Positions 24,391 through 33,201 of a stretch of DNA of 36,427 nucleotides are shown here, piece after piece. Origin of the DNA: an uncultured Clostridia bacterium. GTDB lineage: Bacteria; Bacillota; Clostridia; Christensenellales; Borkfalkiaceae. Position numbers and translations under genes: made by a program. The stretch is taken from contig CANQOY010000013.1 in the NCBI GenBank assembly GCA_947625605.1, positions 1 through 36,427 on the forward strand, given 5' to 3'. The stretch's first letter is position 1, and every line of letters starts with the position of its first letter. The notes under the pieces are model-generated. The model made no database searches and was not told the DNA's origin. It was given only the letters and a program-made list of their open reading frames with translations.

Positions 24391-25410
24391 ATGGACGATA
24401 CCGAAAAGATGGTGGAAGAGGCGACTGCGGAGGCGGAGAGAGCGGAGAGCTCCCGCGCGCTCTATGAGGTCAAAATGAAGTTTTTGGGGCGCACGGGCAA
24501 GGTGACCGCCCTCCTCAAAAGTATGAAAGATCTTGCGGCCGAGCACAGGCCCGCATTCGGCAAGAGGGTGAACGCCGTCCGCGAGCGGCTCGAAGAGATG
24601 TTCTCCTCTTTCGAGCAGCGCGTGAAGGAGCGCGAGCTTGAAGCAAAACTCTCTTCCGAGCAAATTGACGTAACCATGCCCGCGAAGAGGCGCTCAAAAG
24701 GCGCGCTCCATCCCATCACGCGGACGAGGATGGAGCTCATCGACATTTTCTCGGGAATGGGATTCGAGGTGTTCGAGGGCCCCGAGATCGAGAACGAACA
24801 CTATAACTTCACCGCCCTCAACACGCCCCCCGATCACCCCGCCCGCGACATGCAGGACACCTTCTACATCACCGATGAATTTCTCTTGCGCACCCAGACG
24901 AGCGCGGGGCAGATCCGCTTCATGGAGAAGCGGGAGCCGCCCTTCAAGATGCTCTCGCCCGGCCGCGTGTTCCGCTCGGACGACGACGCGACCCACTCTC
25001 CCATGTTCTACCAGATGGAGGGGCTCGTCGTGGACAGGGGCGTCACGATGTGCGATCTTCAAGGCATGCTCGACGAATTTGCCCGTACCATGTTTGCGTC
25101 CACGAGCAAGACGCGCCTGCGGCCCTCCTATTTCCCCTTTACGGAGCCCTCGGTCGAAGTGGACGTGAGCTGTGCCGCGTGCGGCGGCGCGGGCTGCGCC
25201 CTCTGCAAGGGGACGGGGTGGATCGAGGTCCTCGGCGCGGGCATGGTCAACCGCCGCGTGCTCGAAAACTGCGGCGTCGATCCCGACGAATTTACCGGCT
25301 TTGCCTTCGGAATGGGGATCGAGCGCATCGCCATGCTCAAATACGGCATCGGCCACATTCGGTCGTTCACCGAGAACGACGTGCGCTTTTTGGAGCAGTT
25401 CAAGGATTGA
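24391..25410 (+). CDS. pheS: Phenylalanyl-tRNA synthetase alpha subunit
   Basis: This is the catalytic subunit of the cytoplasmic alpha2-beta2 enzyme that charges tRNA-Phe. The 339 residues have the normal layout. An N-terminal coiled coil (about 1-90) contacts tRNA. The class II core follows, with [20 protein letters not shown], then [20 protein letters not shown] (motif 2), the Cys-rich [20 protein letters not shown] typical of many Firmicutes PheS, and motif 3 [12 protein letters not shown]-like [16 protein letters not shown]. The ATG at 24391 follows AAGGAG. An in-frame upstream ATG at 24256 lies before the promoter -10 box. It is co-transcribed with pheT, nine bases downstream. Confidence 0.96.
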   Translation: MDDTEKMVEEATAEAERAESSRALYEVKMKFLGRTGKVTALLKSMKDLAAEHRPAFGKRVNAVRERLEEMFSSFEQRVKERELEAKLSSEQIDVTMPAKRRSKGALHPITRTRMELIDIFSGMGFEVFEGPEIENEHYNFTALNTPPDHPARDMQDTFYITDEFLLRTQTSAGQIRFMEKREPPFKMLSPGRVFRSDDDATHSPMFYQMEGLVVDRGVTMCDLQGMLDEFARTMFASTSKTRLRPSYFPFTEPSVEVDVSCAACGGAGCALCKGTGWIEVLGAGMVNRRVLENCGVDPDEFTGFAFGMGIERIAMLKYGIGHIRSFTENDVRFLEQFKD

Positions 25411-25419
25411 GGTGAGGAG

Positions 25420-27840
25420 ATGAAAGTACCTTTTTCGTGGCTGAAAGAATATGTGGAGATCGACATTTCCGCGCGGGAGCTCGAAGAAAAGCTCTTCTCG
25501 TGCGGGTTTGAGGTGGAAGAGCTCATCGACCTCGGCAAGGACGTCGAGAACGTCGTCGTCGGCAGGATCGAGGCGTGCGAAAAGCACCCCGACGCGGACA
25601 GGCTCACCGTCTGCACGGTGGATTGCGGGGAACTCGGCAAGCGGCAGATCGTCACCGCCGCGACCAACGTGTTTGCGGGGGCGCGGGTGCCCGTGGCTCT
25701 CGACGGCGCGACGGTAAAGCACGAGGGCGGCGTACAGAAGATCAAGACGGGCAAGCTCCGCGGGGTCGTCTCCGAGGGCATGTTCTGCTCGGGCGAAGAG
25801 CTCGGGATCAACGACGATTTTTACGAGGGCGCCGAGGTAAACGGTATCCTCATCTTGGACATGGGTACCCCGCTTGGCGTCGATATCCGTCCCATCGTCG
25901 GCATTGACGACTACATTTTCGACATTGCGGTGACGGCGAACCGCCCCGACTGTCAGAGCATTTACGGCATGGCGCGCGAGGTCGCCGCCGTCCTCAAAAA
26001 GCCTTTGAAGCGCCTCGTCGAGACGGACTTCCATCCCGTTTCCACCGACGTGAAGTTCTCCGTCGAAGTGAAAGAGCCCAAGCTTTGCCCGCTCTACGTG
26101 GGGAGCTATGTGAAGGACGTGAAGATCGGCGTCTCCCCGCGGTGGATGCGCCGCCGCCTCGCCCTCATGGGGCTCCGCTCGGTCAACAACGTCGTGGATA
26201 TCACCAACTATGTGCTTCTCGAAGTCGGGCAGCCCATGCACGCCTTCGACAGGAAATTTTTGCACGGGGACAAGATCGTCGTCCGCCGCGCCGAAGAGGG
26301 GGAGAAGATCGTAACGCTCGATGAAAAGGAGTTCACCCTGCACCCCGACAACCTCCTCATCTGCGACGGGGAGCGCCCCGTGGCGCTTGCGGGGATCATG
26401 GGCGGCCTCAACAGCGAGATCAAAGGGGACACGACCGAGGTGTTTTTGGAGGCGGCGGTCTTTGCCCGCGACAGCGTGAGAAAGACGTCCCGCGCGCTCG
26501 GGCAGAGGAGCGATTCCTCCGCCCGCTTCGAAAAGGGCGTGTATGAGATCTTCCCGTGGATGGCGATGACGCGCGCGCTGATCCTCATGGAGGAGCTCGG
26601 CTGCGGCACGCCCACCAAGTGCACCGCCGTCGGCAACCTCAACAGTCCCTCCGAATACGGCGGCATCGCGCCCAAGATGATCGAAACGACGTACGAAAAG
26701 ATCGACGGCCTGCTCGGGATCCACGTCCCGAAGGAGGAGGTCTATGACATTTTGAAGCGTCTCGGCTTCGGAGTTACGGACATGGGTGCCTCGTTTTCCG
26801 TCAGTGTCCCCCTCGAAAGGGGCGATATCGACGGTTGGCCCGACCTTGCGGAGGAAGTCATCCGCATGTACGGCTACGAGCATATCCGTCCCACCTTCCT
26901 CGAAAACGCGTCGGTCACGCACGGCGGACTCACGCCCGCGCAGAAGCAGGAACTGCACTTCAAGGAGACGCTCGTCGGGGAGGGCTACTCGGAGGCTTGC
27001 GGATACTCTTTCTATTCCGAAAAGGACCTCGACCTTCTCCGCCTTCCCGCGGACGCGCCCGAGCGCAGGGCGATCCGCATCAAGAATCCGCTCGGCGAGG
27101 ACCTCTCCGTCATGCGCACCATCCTTGCGCCGACCATGCTGCAAAATGTGGTCCGCAACGTGCGCCGCGGCAACGACAGCGGCCGCCTCTTTGAGCTTGC
27201 GAACGTCTACATCGCGGACATGCTCCCCCTTGAAATGCTCCCCGAGGAGCGGAAGCATGTGTCCATCGCGCTCTGGGGCGAAGGAGATTTCTTCGATTTG
27301 AAGGGTGCGGTCGAGGCCGTCGGCGAGGCGTTCGGCCTGCGCTTCGGCTATGAACGGGGCGAGAGGCCGTTCCTGCATCCCGGGATCTCCGCGCGCATCA
27401 AGCTCGGCGAACGGGAGGTCGGCTGGATCGGCGAGCTGCACCCCGCGATCGCGGAGGGGCTTGCCCTCGAAAGAAGGGTCTGCCTCTGCGAACTCGATTA
27501 CGCGGCGGTCTCCGCCAAGTTCCGCAAAGGGATCAGCTTCACGCCCGTGCCGAAGTTCCCCGACGTGCAGCGCGACCTCGCCGTCGTCGTGGATGAAGGG
27601 GTGACCTGTGCCGAACTCGAAGCCTGCATCCTGCATGCCTGCAAGGCGGCGAAACGGGCGGAGCTCTTCGACGTCTACCGCGACGCGCGCCTCGGAGCGG
27701 GCAAGAAGAGCGTGGCGTTGCACATCACCTTTGCGCCCGATCCTGCCGCGGATAAGCCGATCTCTCCCGAAACGGCAGACGGCTTCTTCAACAAGATCGT
27801 ATCCAATCTAAGGCGCTGCCTCGGAGCGGAACTTCGGTAA
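25420..27840 (+). CDS. pheT: Phenylalanyl-tRNA synthetase beta subunit
   Basis: The 806 residues have the usual full length. In order: an N-terminal helix (MKVPFSWLKEYVEI), an EMAP/OB-type tRNA-binding domain (about 40-150, VVGRIEACEKHPDADRL and KLRGVVSEGMFCSGEE), B3/B4 editing domain (about 200-370, RSVNNVVDITNYVLLEVGQPMHAFD), B5 domain (about 395-465), the catalytic-like core with GRLFELANVY, and a C-terminal FDX-ACB domain (KFPDVQRDLAVVVD near 705) that binds the anticodon. AGGTGAGGAG precedes the ATG. It needs PheS as partner and follows it directly. Confidence 0.97.
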   Translation: MKVPFSWLKEYVEIDISARELEEKLFSCGFEVEELIDLGKDVENVVVGRIEACEKHPDADRLTVCTVDCGELGKRQIVTAATNVFAGARVPVALDGATVKHEGGVQKIKTGKLRGVVSEGMFCSGEELGINDDFYEGAEVNGILILDMGTPLGVDIRPIVGIDDYIFDIAVTANRPDCQSIYGMAREVAAVLKKPLKRLVETDFHPVSTDVKFSVEVKEPKLCPLYVGSYVKDVKIGVSPRWMRRRLALMGLRSVNNVVDITNYVLLEVGQPMHAFDRKFLHGDKIVVRRAEEGEKIVTLDEKEFTLHPDNLLICDGERPVALAGIMGGLNSEIKGDTTEVFLEAAVFARDSVRKTSRALGQRSDSSARFEKGVYEIFPWMAMTRALILMEELGCGTPTKCTAVGNLNSPSEYGGIAPKMIETTYEKIDGLLGIHVPKEEVYDILKRLGFGVTDMGASFSVSVPLERGDIDGWPDLAEEVIRMYGYEHIRPTFLENASVTHGGLTPAQKQELHFKETLVGEGYSEACGYSFYSEKDLDLLRLPADAPERRAIRIKNPLGEDLSVMRTILAPTMLQNVVRNVRRGNDSGRLFELANVYIADMLPLEMLPEERKHVSIALWGEGDFFDLKGAVEAVGEAFGLRFGYERGERPFLHPGISARIKLGEREVGWIGELHPAIAEGLALERRVCLCELDYAAVSAKFRKGISFTPVPKFPDVQRDLAVVVDEGVTCAELEACILHACKAAKRAELFDVYRDARLGAGKKSVALHITFAPDPAADKPISPETADGFFNKIVSNLRRCLGAELR

Positions 27841-27843
27841 AAT

Positions 27844-27877
27844 AAACGCGCCGACCTCAGACATGGTCGGCGCGTTT
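27844..27877 (+). terminator. Terminator of pheST
   Basis: AAACGCGCCGACC (27844-27856) pairs perfectly over 13 bp with GGTCGGCGCGTTT (27865-27877). The T-tract beyond the stem is short. It also serves as a barrier for the convergent minus-strand gene. Confidence 0.75.
27855..27867 (-). repeat. ACCATGYCYGAGG motif, copy 4
   Basis: Minus-strand copy (ACCATGTCTGAGG) spanning the loop of the pheST terminator hairpin. Confidence 0.55.
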
Positions 27878-27892
27878 GCGTTCTGCTTGCCC

Positions 27893-28945
27893 TCAAACCG
27901 CGGGGGCGAGCTTTTTCTTTTTTTTGAGTTCTTTTTCGAGATCGGCGCAGTCCTCTTCGAGCTCGGTCTCCGAGCAGGAGACGTCTACGCCGTCGAGGAT
28001 GTCTTGCAGGCGGTACTCCCTGTTGAGGTAGCGCACGGTCTGGTAGCCGATGACCGTCGTGAGGGTGCCGTTCACGAGGCCCTGCACGGAGGAATCCACG
28101 ATCGCGGCGATGGCCGAGCCGAGGATGGGGATCCCCTTCACGGCGTTGCCCATCGTCTGGACGACCGTCCTGCCGATGTTCATCCCGCCCAGCCCGTAGG
28201 CGACGAGCGAATTGCTCAAAACGATTGCGAAGATGCGCAGCAGCTTTGCGTCGGAGGGACGGAAGCCGTAGAGATACACGAGATCTTTGATGAGCTGCAA
28301 ATTCACGGTCACGACGAGGACGGAGTCGAGCGTCGCGTTCTGCGAGACGGCGGAGTAGGCGGCGGATTTGAGCGCGCTGCGGAAGATGAGGCCGCGCGCG
28401 GACTTCTTCACCGAGCCCTTGTACAGGGCAGTGAGATGGCGCTTGACGCCCTCGTCGTCCCCCGTTTTTGCGGCGATGGCGAGCTTGCCGACCGTCTCGG
28501 AGTCGTACCAGCCCGCACCGTCCACTTTGGCGGTGAAGTCGATGATCTTATCCGCGATCTCCCGCCTAAGCTTTCTGTTGTGGCGCTGCGCCTTGCGCGC
28601 GGAGACGGCGTTGACGTTCGTGATGAAGTACCCCGTGCGCAGGATCTTGACGAGGGGGACGATAAAGAAAACGATGTAGAGGATGAGGCAGACGCCGCCC
28701 GTCGCATATCCCGCATAGCGGTTGATCTCGTACATCCGCAGGCTCAGAAGGAACAGGCAGACGAAGATCAAAATGCCGATGACGGCGGCGATCAGGCGCA
28801 GTATGAGTTTTGCGCCGCGCGCGTTCTCGCGCTTCGCGTATTTCCGCTCGTACTCGTACACGGTCATGGCGGGCTTTGGCTCCGTCGGCTGTTCGGTGGG
28901 TTCGGGGAGCTCGGGGAGGGGCTCCGCTTGCTTTTTGCGTTTCAT
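27893..28945 (-). CDS. DUF697/YcjF-like membrane protein, function unknown
   Basis: The 350-residue product has a Pro/Glu-rich cytoplasmic N-terminus (about 1-45). Two membrane segments follow (about 55-78, LILRLIAAVIGILIFVCLFL; about 88-108, GGVCLILYIVFFIVPLV). A C-terminal region (about 190-310) contains RSALKSAAYSAVSQNATLDSV and GLGGMNIGRTVVQTMG, resembling DUF697 domains. Such domains occur in YcjF-like proteins often near GTPases. The tail ends in a lysine run. The start at 28945 follows GGAG. It is divergent from the zinc-ribbon gene. The role is unknown. Confidence 0.75.
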   Translation of the reverse strand: MKRKKQAEPLPELPEPTEQPTEPKPAMTVYEYERKYAKRENARGAKLILRLIAAVIGILIFVCLFLLSLRMYEINRYAGYATGGVCLILYIVFFIVPLVKILRTGYFITNVNAVSARKAQRHNRKLRREIADKIIDFTAKVDGAGWYDSETVGKLAIAAKTGDDEGVKRHLTALYKGSVKKSARGLIFRSALKSAAYSAVSQNATLDSVLVVTVNLQLIKDLVYLYGFRPSDAKLLRIFAIVLSNSLVAYGLGGMNIGRTVVQTMGNAVKGIPILGSAIAAIVDSSVQGLVNGTLTTVIGYQTVRYLNREYRLQDILDGVDVSCSETELEEDCADLEKELKKKKKLAPAV

Positions 28946-28964
28946 AATTTCTCCTTTCCCTTTA

Positions 28965-28993
28965 AGAATACACCAAAACTGCGGATTTGTAAA
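28965..28993 (-). promoter_or_regulatory. Promoter of the DUF697-like gene
   Basis: On the minus strand: TTTACA (28993-28988), 17 bases, TATTCT (28970-28965). Confidence 0.7.
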
Positions 28994-29014
28994 GTCATTT
29001 GGGAAAAATAACGC

Positions 29015-29044
29015 TTGCAAAGCGGGCGCACTGTGTGGTATAAT
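29015..29044 (+). promoter_or_regulatory. Promoter of the zinc-ribbon/tex operon, leaderless geometry
   Basis: TTGCAA (29015-29020), 18 bases, TATAAT (29039-29044), then six bases and the ATG at 29051. Confidence 0.75.
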
Positions 29045-29050
29045 CGGAGC

Positions 29051-29314
29051 ATGAAGAAAAAGAACACAGTGTACGAGGATCGGGACGAGAAGCGGGCGGA
29101 ACGACTCAACCGCCACATGGTTGCCTGCCCGTATTGCGGCACGCCCGTTTTGGACCACATGACGCAGTGCCCCCACTGCAAAAAGGAGTTGAAGCCCGTC
29201 GGGTACCAGCCGCTGAGCGACCAAAAGCTCAAAAAGATCCGCATCGTGACGTATTCCATCGGCGCGGTGGTGACGGTCGTCATCATCGTACTTCTCTTCG
29301 TATTAAGGAAATAA
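29051..29314 (+). CDS. Small zinc-ribbon membrane protein
   Basis: The 87-residue product has a zinc ribbon (CPYCGTPVLDHMTQCPHC, cysteines 26, 29, 40, 43) followed by one C-terminal transmembrane helix (about 66-85). Its zinc-binding part should face the cytoplasm by the positive-inside rule. The start at 29051 was chosen because an earlier in-frame ATG at 29015 lies within the -35 box. The chosen ATG sits six bases after TATAAT, so the mRNA should be leaderless; CGGAGC between them is too close to act as a normal ribosome site. It is followed nine bases later by tex. The function is unknown. Confidence 0.8.
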   Translation: MKKKNTVYEDRDEKRAERLNRHMVACPYCGTPVLDHMTQCPHCKKELKPVGYQPLSDQKLKKIRIVTYSIGAVVTVVIIVLLFVLRK

Positions 29315-29323
29315 GGAGATCGT

Positions 29324-31504
29324 ATGAACATTATCCAAACGCTCGCAAAGGAGCTCGGCCGCTCGGAGGAGCACGTCTCCAACGTGGTGGCCCTTCTCGA
29401 CGAGGGCAACACGGTGCCCTTCATCGCCCGCTACCGCAAGGAGATGCACGGCACGATGGACGATCAGACCATCCGCACCCTCGCCGACCGCTTGCAGTAT
29501 CTGCGCAACCTCGAAGCCCGCAAGGCGGAGGTCAAAAATTCCGTCGAGGGGCAGGGCAAGCTCACGGAGGAACTCGCGCGCGCCATCGACGGTGCGGCGA
29601 CGCTCGCCGAGGTGGAGGACCTCTATCGGCCCTACAAGCAAAAGCGGAGAACGCGCGCCACCGTCGCAAAAGAACGGGGGCTGGAACCGCTCGCCGAAGT
29701 TATCTTCGCGCAAAATGCCGATACCATGCCCGAGGTTGAGGCGCAGAAATACGTCGATCCCGAAAAGGAAGTGGAGACGGCGGAAGCCGCGCTCGCAGGC
29801 GCGAGCGACATCATCGCCGAGTGGATCTCGGACAATGCGGAGATCAGAAAGGCGCTCCGCGCGTTCTTTGTAAAGTATGCCGATGTCGTCTCGGAAGCGG
29901 CGAAGAAGGACCCGGAGGACACCGTCTACCGCAACTACTACCGCTTTACCGCGCCCGTCTGCAAGGTGCAGGGACATCAGGTGCTCGCCTTCAACCGCGG
30001 GGAGCGGGAGGAGGTCCTCAAAGTCTCGATCTCGATCTCCCGCGAAGTGGCGCTGGGGCTCGTCACGCGGCGCTGCGTCAAGACGCCCGCCTGCCCCGCC
30101 TCCGCGTTTGTGGAGGCCGCCGCGGGGGACGCGTACGACCGCCTCATCTTCCCCTCCGTGGAGCGCGAGATCCGCTCCATGCTCACCGAGGCCGCCTGCG
30201 AGGGCGCGATCGGGCAGTTCGCGCTCAATTTAAGGCCGCTCCTCATGCAGCCGCCCGTCAAGGGCGCCGTGACGATGGGCCTCGATCCGGGCTACCGCAT
30301 GGGCTGCAAGGTCGCCGTGGTGGACGGCACGGGGAAAGTCCTCGATACCGCCGTGGTCTATCCGACATACGGCGAGAGGCAGAAGCGCGAGTGCATCGAA
30401 CGGCTCGCCGCGCTCATCAAAAAACATGCTGTCCGGCACATCGCCATCGGCAACGGTACGGCGAGCCGCGAGACCGAGCAGATGACGGTGGAACTCATCG
30501 CCTCCCTCGGACATGGTGCCGACGTTTCCTATATGATCGTCAATGAAGCGGGGGCCTCGGTGTACTCCGCGTCCAAACTTGCGGCCGCAGAATTTCCCGA
30601 GTACGACGTCAACCTGCGCTCCGCCGTATCCATCGCGCGGAGGTTGCAGGATCCCCTCGCGGAGCTCGTGAAGATCGACCCGAAATCCATCGGCGTGGGG
30701 CAGTATCAACACGATATGCCCGAGAAGCGCCTTTCCGAAGCGCTGAACGGCGTCGTGGAGGACTGTGTGAACGCCGTCGGCGTGGACGTCAACACGGCCT
30801 CCGCGCCCCTGCTCGCCCGCGTGGCGGGGCTGAATGCGAGCGTGGCGAACAACCTCGTGAAGTACCGCGAGGAGCACGGGGCGTTCACTTCGCGCAGGCA
30901 GATCATGAAGGTGAAGGGGCTGGGCGCAAAGGCATTCGAACAGAGCGCGGGCTTCTTGCGCGTGCCCGAGAGCGCCGAGGTGCTCGACAACACCGCCGTC
31001 CACCCCGAGTCTTACGGCGCGGCGGAGAAGCTGCTCGAAATCTGCGGCTATACCATGTCCGAGGTCAGGGCGGGAAAAATCCAACAGCTCCGCGAGCGGC
31101 TCGCCGCCTTCGGGGAGGCGAAAGCGGCCGTGGCGTGCGGCGTGGGCGTTCCCACCTTGCGGGACGTCGCCTCCGAACTCATGAAGCCCGGCCGCGACCC
31201 GCGGGACGAGCTCCCCGCGCCCGTCCTCCGCACGGATGTGCTCGAAATCAAAGATCTGAAACCGGGCATGGAACTCAAAGGGACGGTGCGGAACGTCATC
31301 GACTTCGGCGCGTTCGTGGATATCGGGGTGCATCAGGATGGCCTCGTACACATTTCGCAGATCTGCGACCGCTTTATCCGCCACCCCTCCGAGGTGCTCT
31401 CCGTCGGCGACGTCGTGACCGTCTGGGTGAAAGAGGTGGACGAAAAGAAGAACCGCATCTCGCTCACCATGCGGAAGGATCGCCTCTCCCCGAAAGGGTC
31501 GTAA
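29324..31504 (+). CDS. tex: Tex-like RNA-binding protein
   Basis: Tex is a conserved cytoplasmic nucleic-acid-binding protein linked to transcription and, in recent work on Firmicutes homologues, to ribosome rescue. The 726 residues match the family. The N-terminal helical region opens with VALLDEGNTVPFIARYRKE. The YqgF-like domain lies at about 320-450 (GLDPGYRMGCKVAVVDGTGK, IGNGTASRETE). Helix-hairpin-helix repeats follow (VNTASAPLLARVAGLNAS, then VKGLGAKAFEQSAGFLR). An S1 domain ends the protein (LKGTVRNVIDFGAFVDIGVH, QDGLVHISQI). AAGGAG precedes the ATG. It forms an operon with the zinc-ribbon gene. Confidence 0.95.
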   Translation: MNIIQTLAKELGRSEEHVSNVVALLDEGNTVPFIARYRKEMHGTMDDQTIRTLADRLQYLRNLEARKAEVKNSVEGQGKLTEELARAIDGAATLAEVEDLYRPYKQKRRTRATVAKERGLEPLAEVIFAQNADTMPEVEAQKYVDPEKEVETAEAALAGASDIIAEWISDNAEIRKALRAFFVKYADVVSEAAKKDPEDTVYRNYYRFTAPVCKVQGHQVLAFNRGEREEVLKVSISISREVALGLVTRRCVKTPACPASAFVEAAAGDAYDRLIFPSVEREIRSMLTEAACEGAIGQFALNLRPLLMQPPVKGAVTMGLDPGYRMGCKVAVVDGTGKVLDTAVVYPTYGERQKRECIERLAALIKKHAVRHIAIGNGTASRETEQMTVELIASLGHGADVSYMIVNEAGASVYSASKLAAAEFPEYDVNLRSAVSIARRLQDPLAELVKIDPKSIGVGQYQHDMPEKRLSEALNGVVEDCVNAVGVDVNTASAPLLARVAGLNASVANNLVKYREEHGAFTSRRQIMKVKGLGAKAFEQSAGFLRVPESAEVLDNTAVHPESYGAAEKLLEICGYTMSEVRAGKIQQLRERLAAFGEAKAAVACGVGVPTLRDVASELMKPGRDPRDELPAPVLRTDVLEIKDLKPGMELKGTVRNVIDFGAFVDIGVHQDGLVHISQICDRFIRHPSEVLSVGDVVTVWVKEVDEKKNRISLTMRKDRLSPKGS
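29723..29735 (+). repeat. ACCATGYCYGAGG motif, copy 5
   Basis: ACCATGCCCGAGG inside tex, in frame as Thr-Met-Pro-Glu. Confidence 0.6.
30505..30517 (-). repeat. ACCATGYCYGAGG motif, copy 6
   Basis: Minus-strand copy (ACCATGTCCGAGG) antisense within tex, where the coding strand reads Ser-Leu-Gly-His-Gly. This copy cannot be explained by a Thr-Met-Pro-Glu peptide. Confidence 0.6.
31052..31064 (+). repeat. ACCATGYCYGAGG motif, copy 7
   Basis: ACCATGTCCGAGG inside tex, in frame as Thr-Met-Ser-Glu. Confidence 0.6.
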
Positions 31505-31568
31505 CAGCGCTCTCTTGCGGTGCCGTGGGCGGATTTTCTGCCAAATCGCCGCAAAAACAGTTACATAG

Positions 31569-31597
31569 TTGACAATTTGCTTCAAACACGCTATACT
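31569..31597 (+). promoter_or_regulatory. Promoter of the epimerase/ferredoxin/flavodoxin/GH43 run
   Basis: TTGACA (31569-31574), 17 bases, TATACT (31592-31597). The leader then holds a small hairpin, GTCCG (31607-31611) with CGGAC (31618-31622). Confidence 0.85.
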
Positions 31598-31656
31598 TAG
31601 CTCGCAGTCCGTACGATCGGACCGCCGACGCCTGTAAGAACAAGAGGGAAAGACAT

Positions 31657-33201
31657 ATGAAAATCGCCATGACGGGGACAAGCGGAAATATGGGCCGAGA
31701 GGCGCTTGCGCAGACGATGGAGCTTGCGAACGTTGCGCTTGTCCGCGTGTTGCTCTCCAAGAAAAAGAAAAACGACCGGCTCGCCAAGAGGCTGAAAAAG
31801 CGGTACGGCGACAGGATCGGGATCGTGCGCGGCAGCGTGGCGGACCCGACGGCCTGCGCCGCGCTCGTCGAGGGCATGGATTACGTCGTACACATGGCCG
31901 CCGTCATTCCTCCCGCTTCGGATGCGCATCCCGCGGCCAGCGAGGCGTGCAACCTGCGCGGGGCCGTCGCCCTTGTGGACGCGGTGAAGGCGTGCTCCCC
32001 GCAGCCCAAATACATCCATGTCTCTACCGTCGCCCTCTACGGCAACCGCAACGAAAAGCATCCGTTCGGGCGGGTAGGGGATCCCCTCATCGTCAGTCCC
32101 TTTGACGTGTACGCCATGCACAAGCTCTACGGCGAGCGCTATTGCCTCGACGCCGAGCTCGACTGCTGGGCCGTTCTGCGCCAGACGGCGATGCTCTACC
32201 CCGACATGATGAAGGCCAACGTCTCGGACGGGCTCATGTTCCACACGGCGCTCAACGCGCCGCTCGAATGGGTGAGCGCGCGGGACAGCGGCTATCTCAT
32301 CAAGCGCATCCTCGAACGGGACGACGCGGGCGAGGTGCCCGGGTTCTGGAAGAAGATCTACAACATCGGCGCGGGCCTCAAAGGCAGGGAGACGGGGTAC
32401 GACACCTTTAACGATGGGTTTGCCATCATCGGCGGATCCGCGGAGAAGTTCTTCAAGCCGAATTGGCTCGCGAGCCGCAACTTTCACGGTCTCTGGTTCT
32501 ACGACGGCGACGAGCTCGAAACGCTCTTTGCCTACCAGCGGGACGGCGTGAAGGAGTATTGGCAGGAGATCGCCCGCTGCCACAAGATCTATGCGCTCGG
32601 CAAGCTCGTGCCCGCGAAGCTCATCGACCTCTTCCTGTTCCGCAAGCTCCGCAACCACCCCAATTCTCCCTATCGCTGGGTGAAGGATAAGGACGAGGCG
32701 CGGGTGACGGCGGCGTTCGGGTCCATGGAGGCGGCGGAGGCGCTCTCTCCGGATTGGAGGGACTACAAGCTGATCGCCAGAGGGGACTTCGGCGACTACG
32801 ATGAGATGCGAGACCCCACCCATGCCCGCCTTCTCTCTCACGGATACGATGAAAGCAAGGCGCAGGAGGCGTGGTCTCTCTCCGATTTCAGGCAGGCGGC
32901 GGCCTTCCGCGGCGGCGAGATCCTCTCCGATCAGTACGACGGAAATGCCTACCGCAAACTCACATGGAAGTGCGCCGACGGGCACGTCTTTACGGCGAGC
33001 CCCTATACCGTGCTGCGCGGGGGCCACTGGTGCCCCGTCTGCTGCCAGCCCGCGCCGTGGGACTTCGACCGCATTGCAAAGCGGAGCCCCTTCGTCGCGC
33101 AGGTCTGGTACGATTCCCATGCGCAGGATGAAAACCTCGTCTACGGCTTGGACGAAGCGGGCCGTCCCACCTGCGGCAAATTTACGGAGGAAGAGAAATG
33201 A
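31657..33201 (+). CDS. NAD-dependent epimerase/dehydratase fused to a C-terminal zinc-finger domain
   Basis: The 514-residue product starts with an extended SDR domain. It shows the glycine-rich TGTSGNMG (6-13), VVHMAAVIPP near 77-86, and YAMHK with Tyr152 and Lys156 as the catalytic pair. Ser/Thr at 123-124 (HVSTVALYG) completes the site. The SDR part runs to about residue 390. The remaining residues form a separate domain with AAFRGGEILS, then WKCADGHVF (Cys439, His443) and GGHWCPVC (Cys459, Cys462). This resembles the treble-clef zinc fingers found in nucleic-acid-binding or endonuclease-like proteins. The substrate is unknown. The next gene overlaps its stop by four bases, so the two are translationally coupled. 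Confidence 0.82.
   Translation: MKIAMTGTSGNMGREALAQTMELANVALVRVLLSKKKKNDRLAKRLKKRYGDRIGIVRGSVADPTACAALVEGMDYVVHMAAVIPPASDAHPAASEACNLRGAVALVDAVKACSPQPKYIHVSTVALYGNRNEKHPFGRVGDPLIVSPFDVYAMHKLYGERYCLDAELDCWAVLRQTAMLYPDMMKANVSDGLMFHTALNAPLEWVSARDSGYLIKRILERDDAGEVPGFWKKIYNIGAGLKGRETGYDTFNDGFAIIGGSAEKFFKPNWLASRNFHGLWFYDGDELETLFAYQRDGVKEYWQEIARCHKIYALGKLVPAKLIDLFLFRKLRNHPNSPYRWVKDKDEARVTAAFGSMEAAEALSPDWRDYKLIARGDFGDYDEMRDPTHARLLSHGYDESKAQEAWSLSDFRQAAAFRGGEILSDQYDGNAYRKLTWKCADGHVFTASPYTVLRGGHWCPVCCQPAPWDFDRIAKRSPFVAQVWYDSHAQDENLVYGLDEAGRPTCGKFTEEEK

Noticed and set aside
24694-27723. Minus-strand open frame of about 1009 codons opposite pheS and pheT
   Set aside because: It has Arg/His/Asp-rich shadow composition, and the two plus-strand genes are secure.
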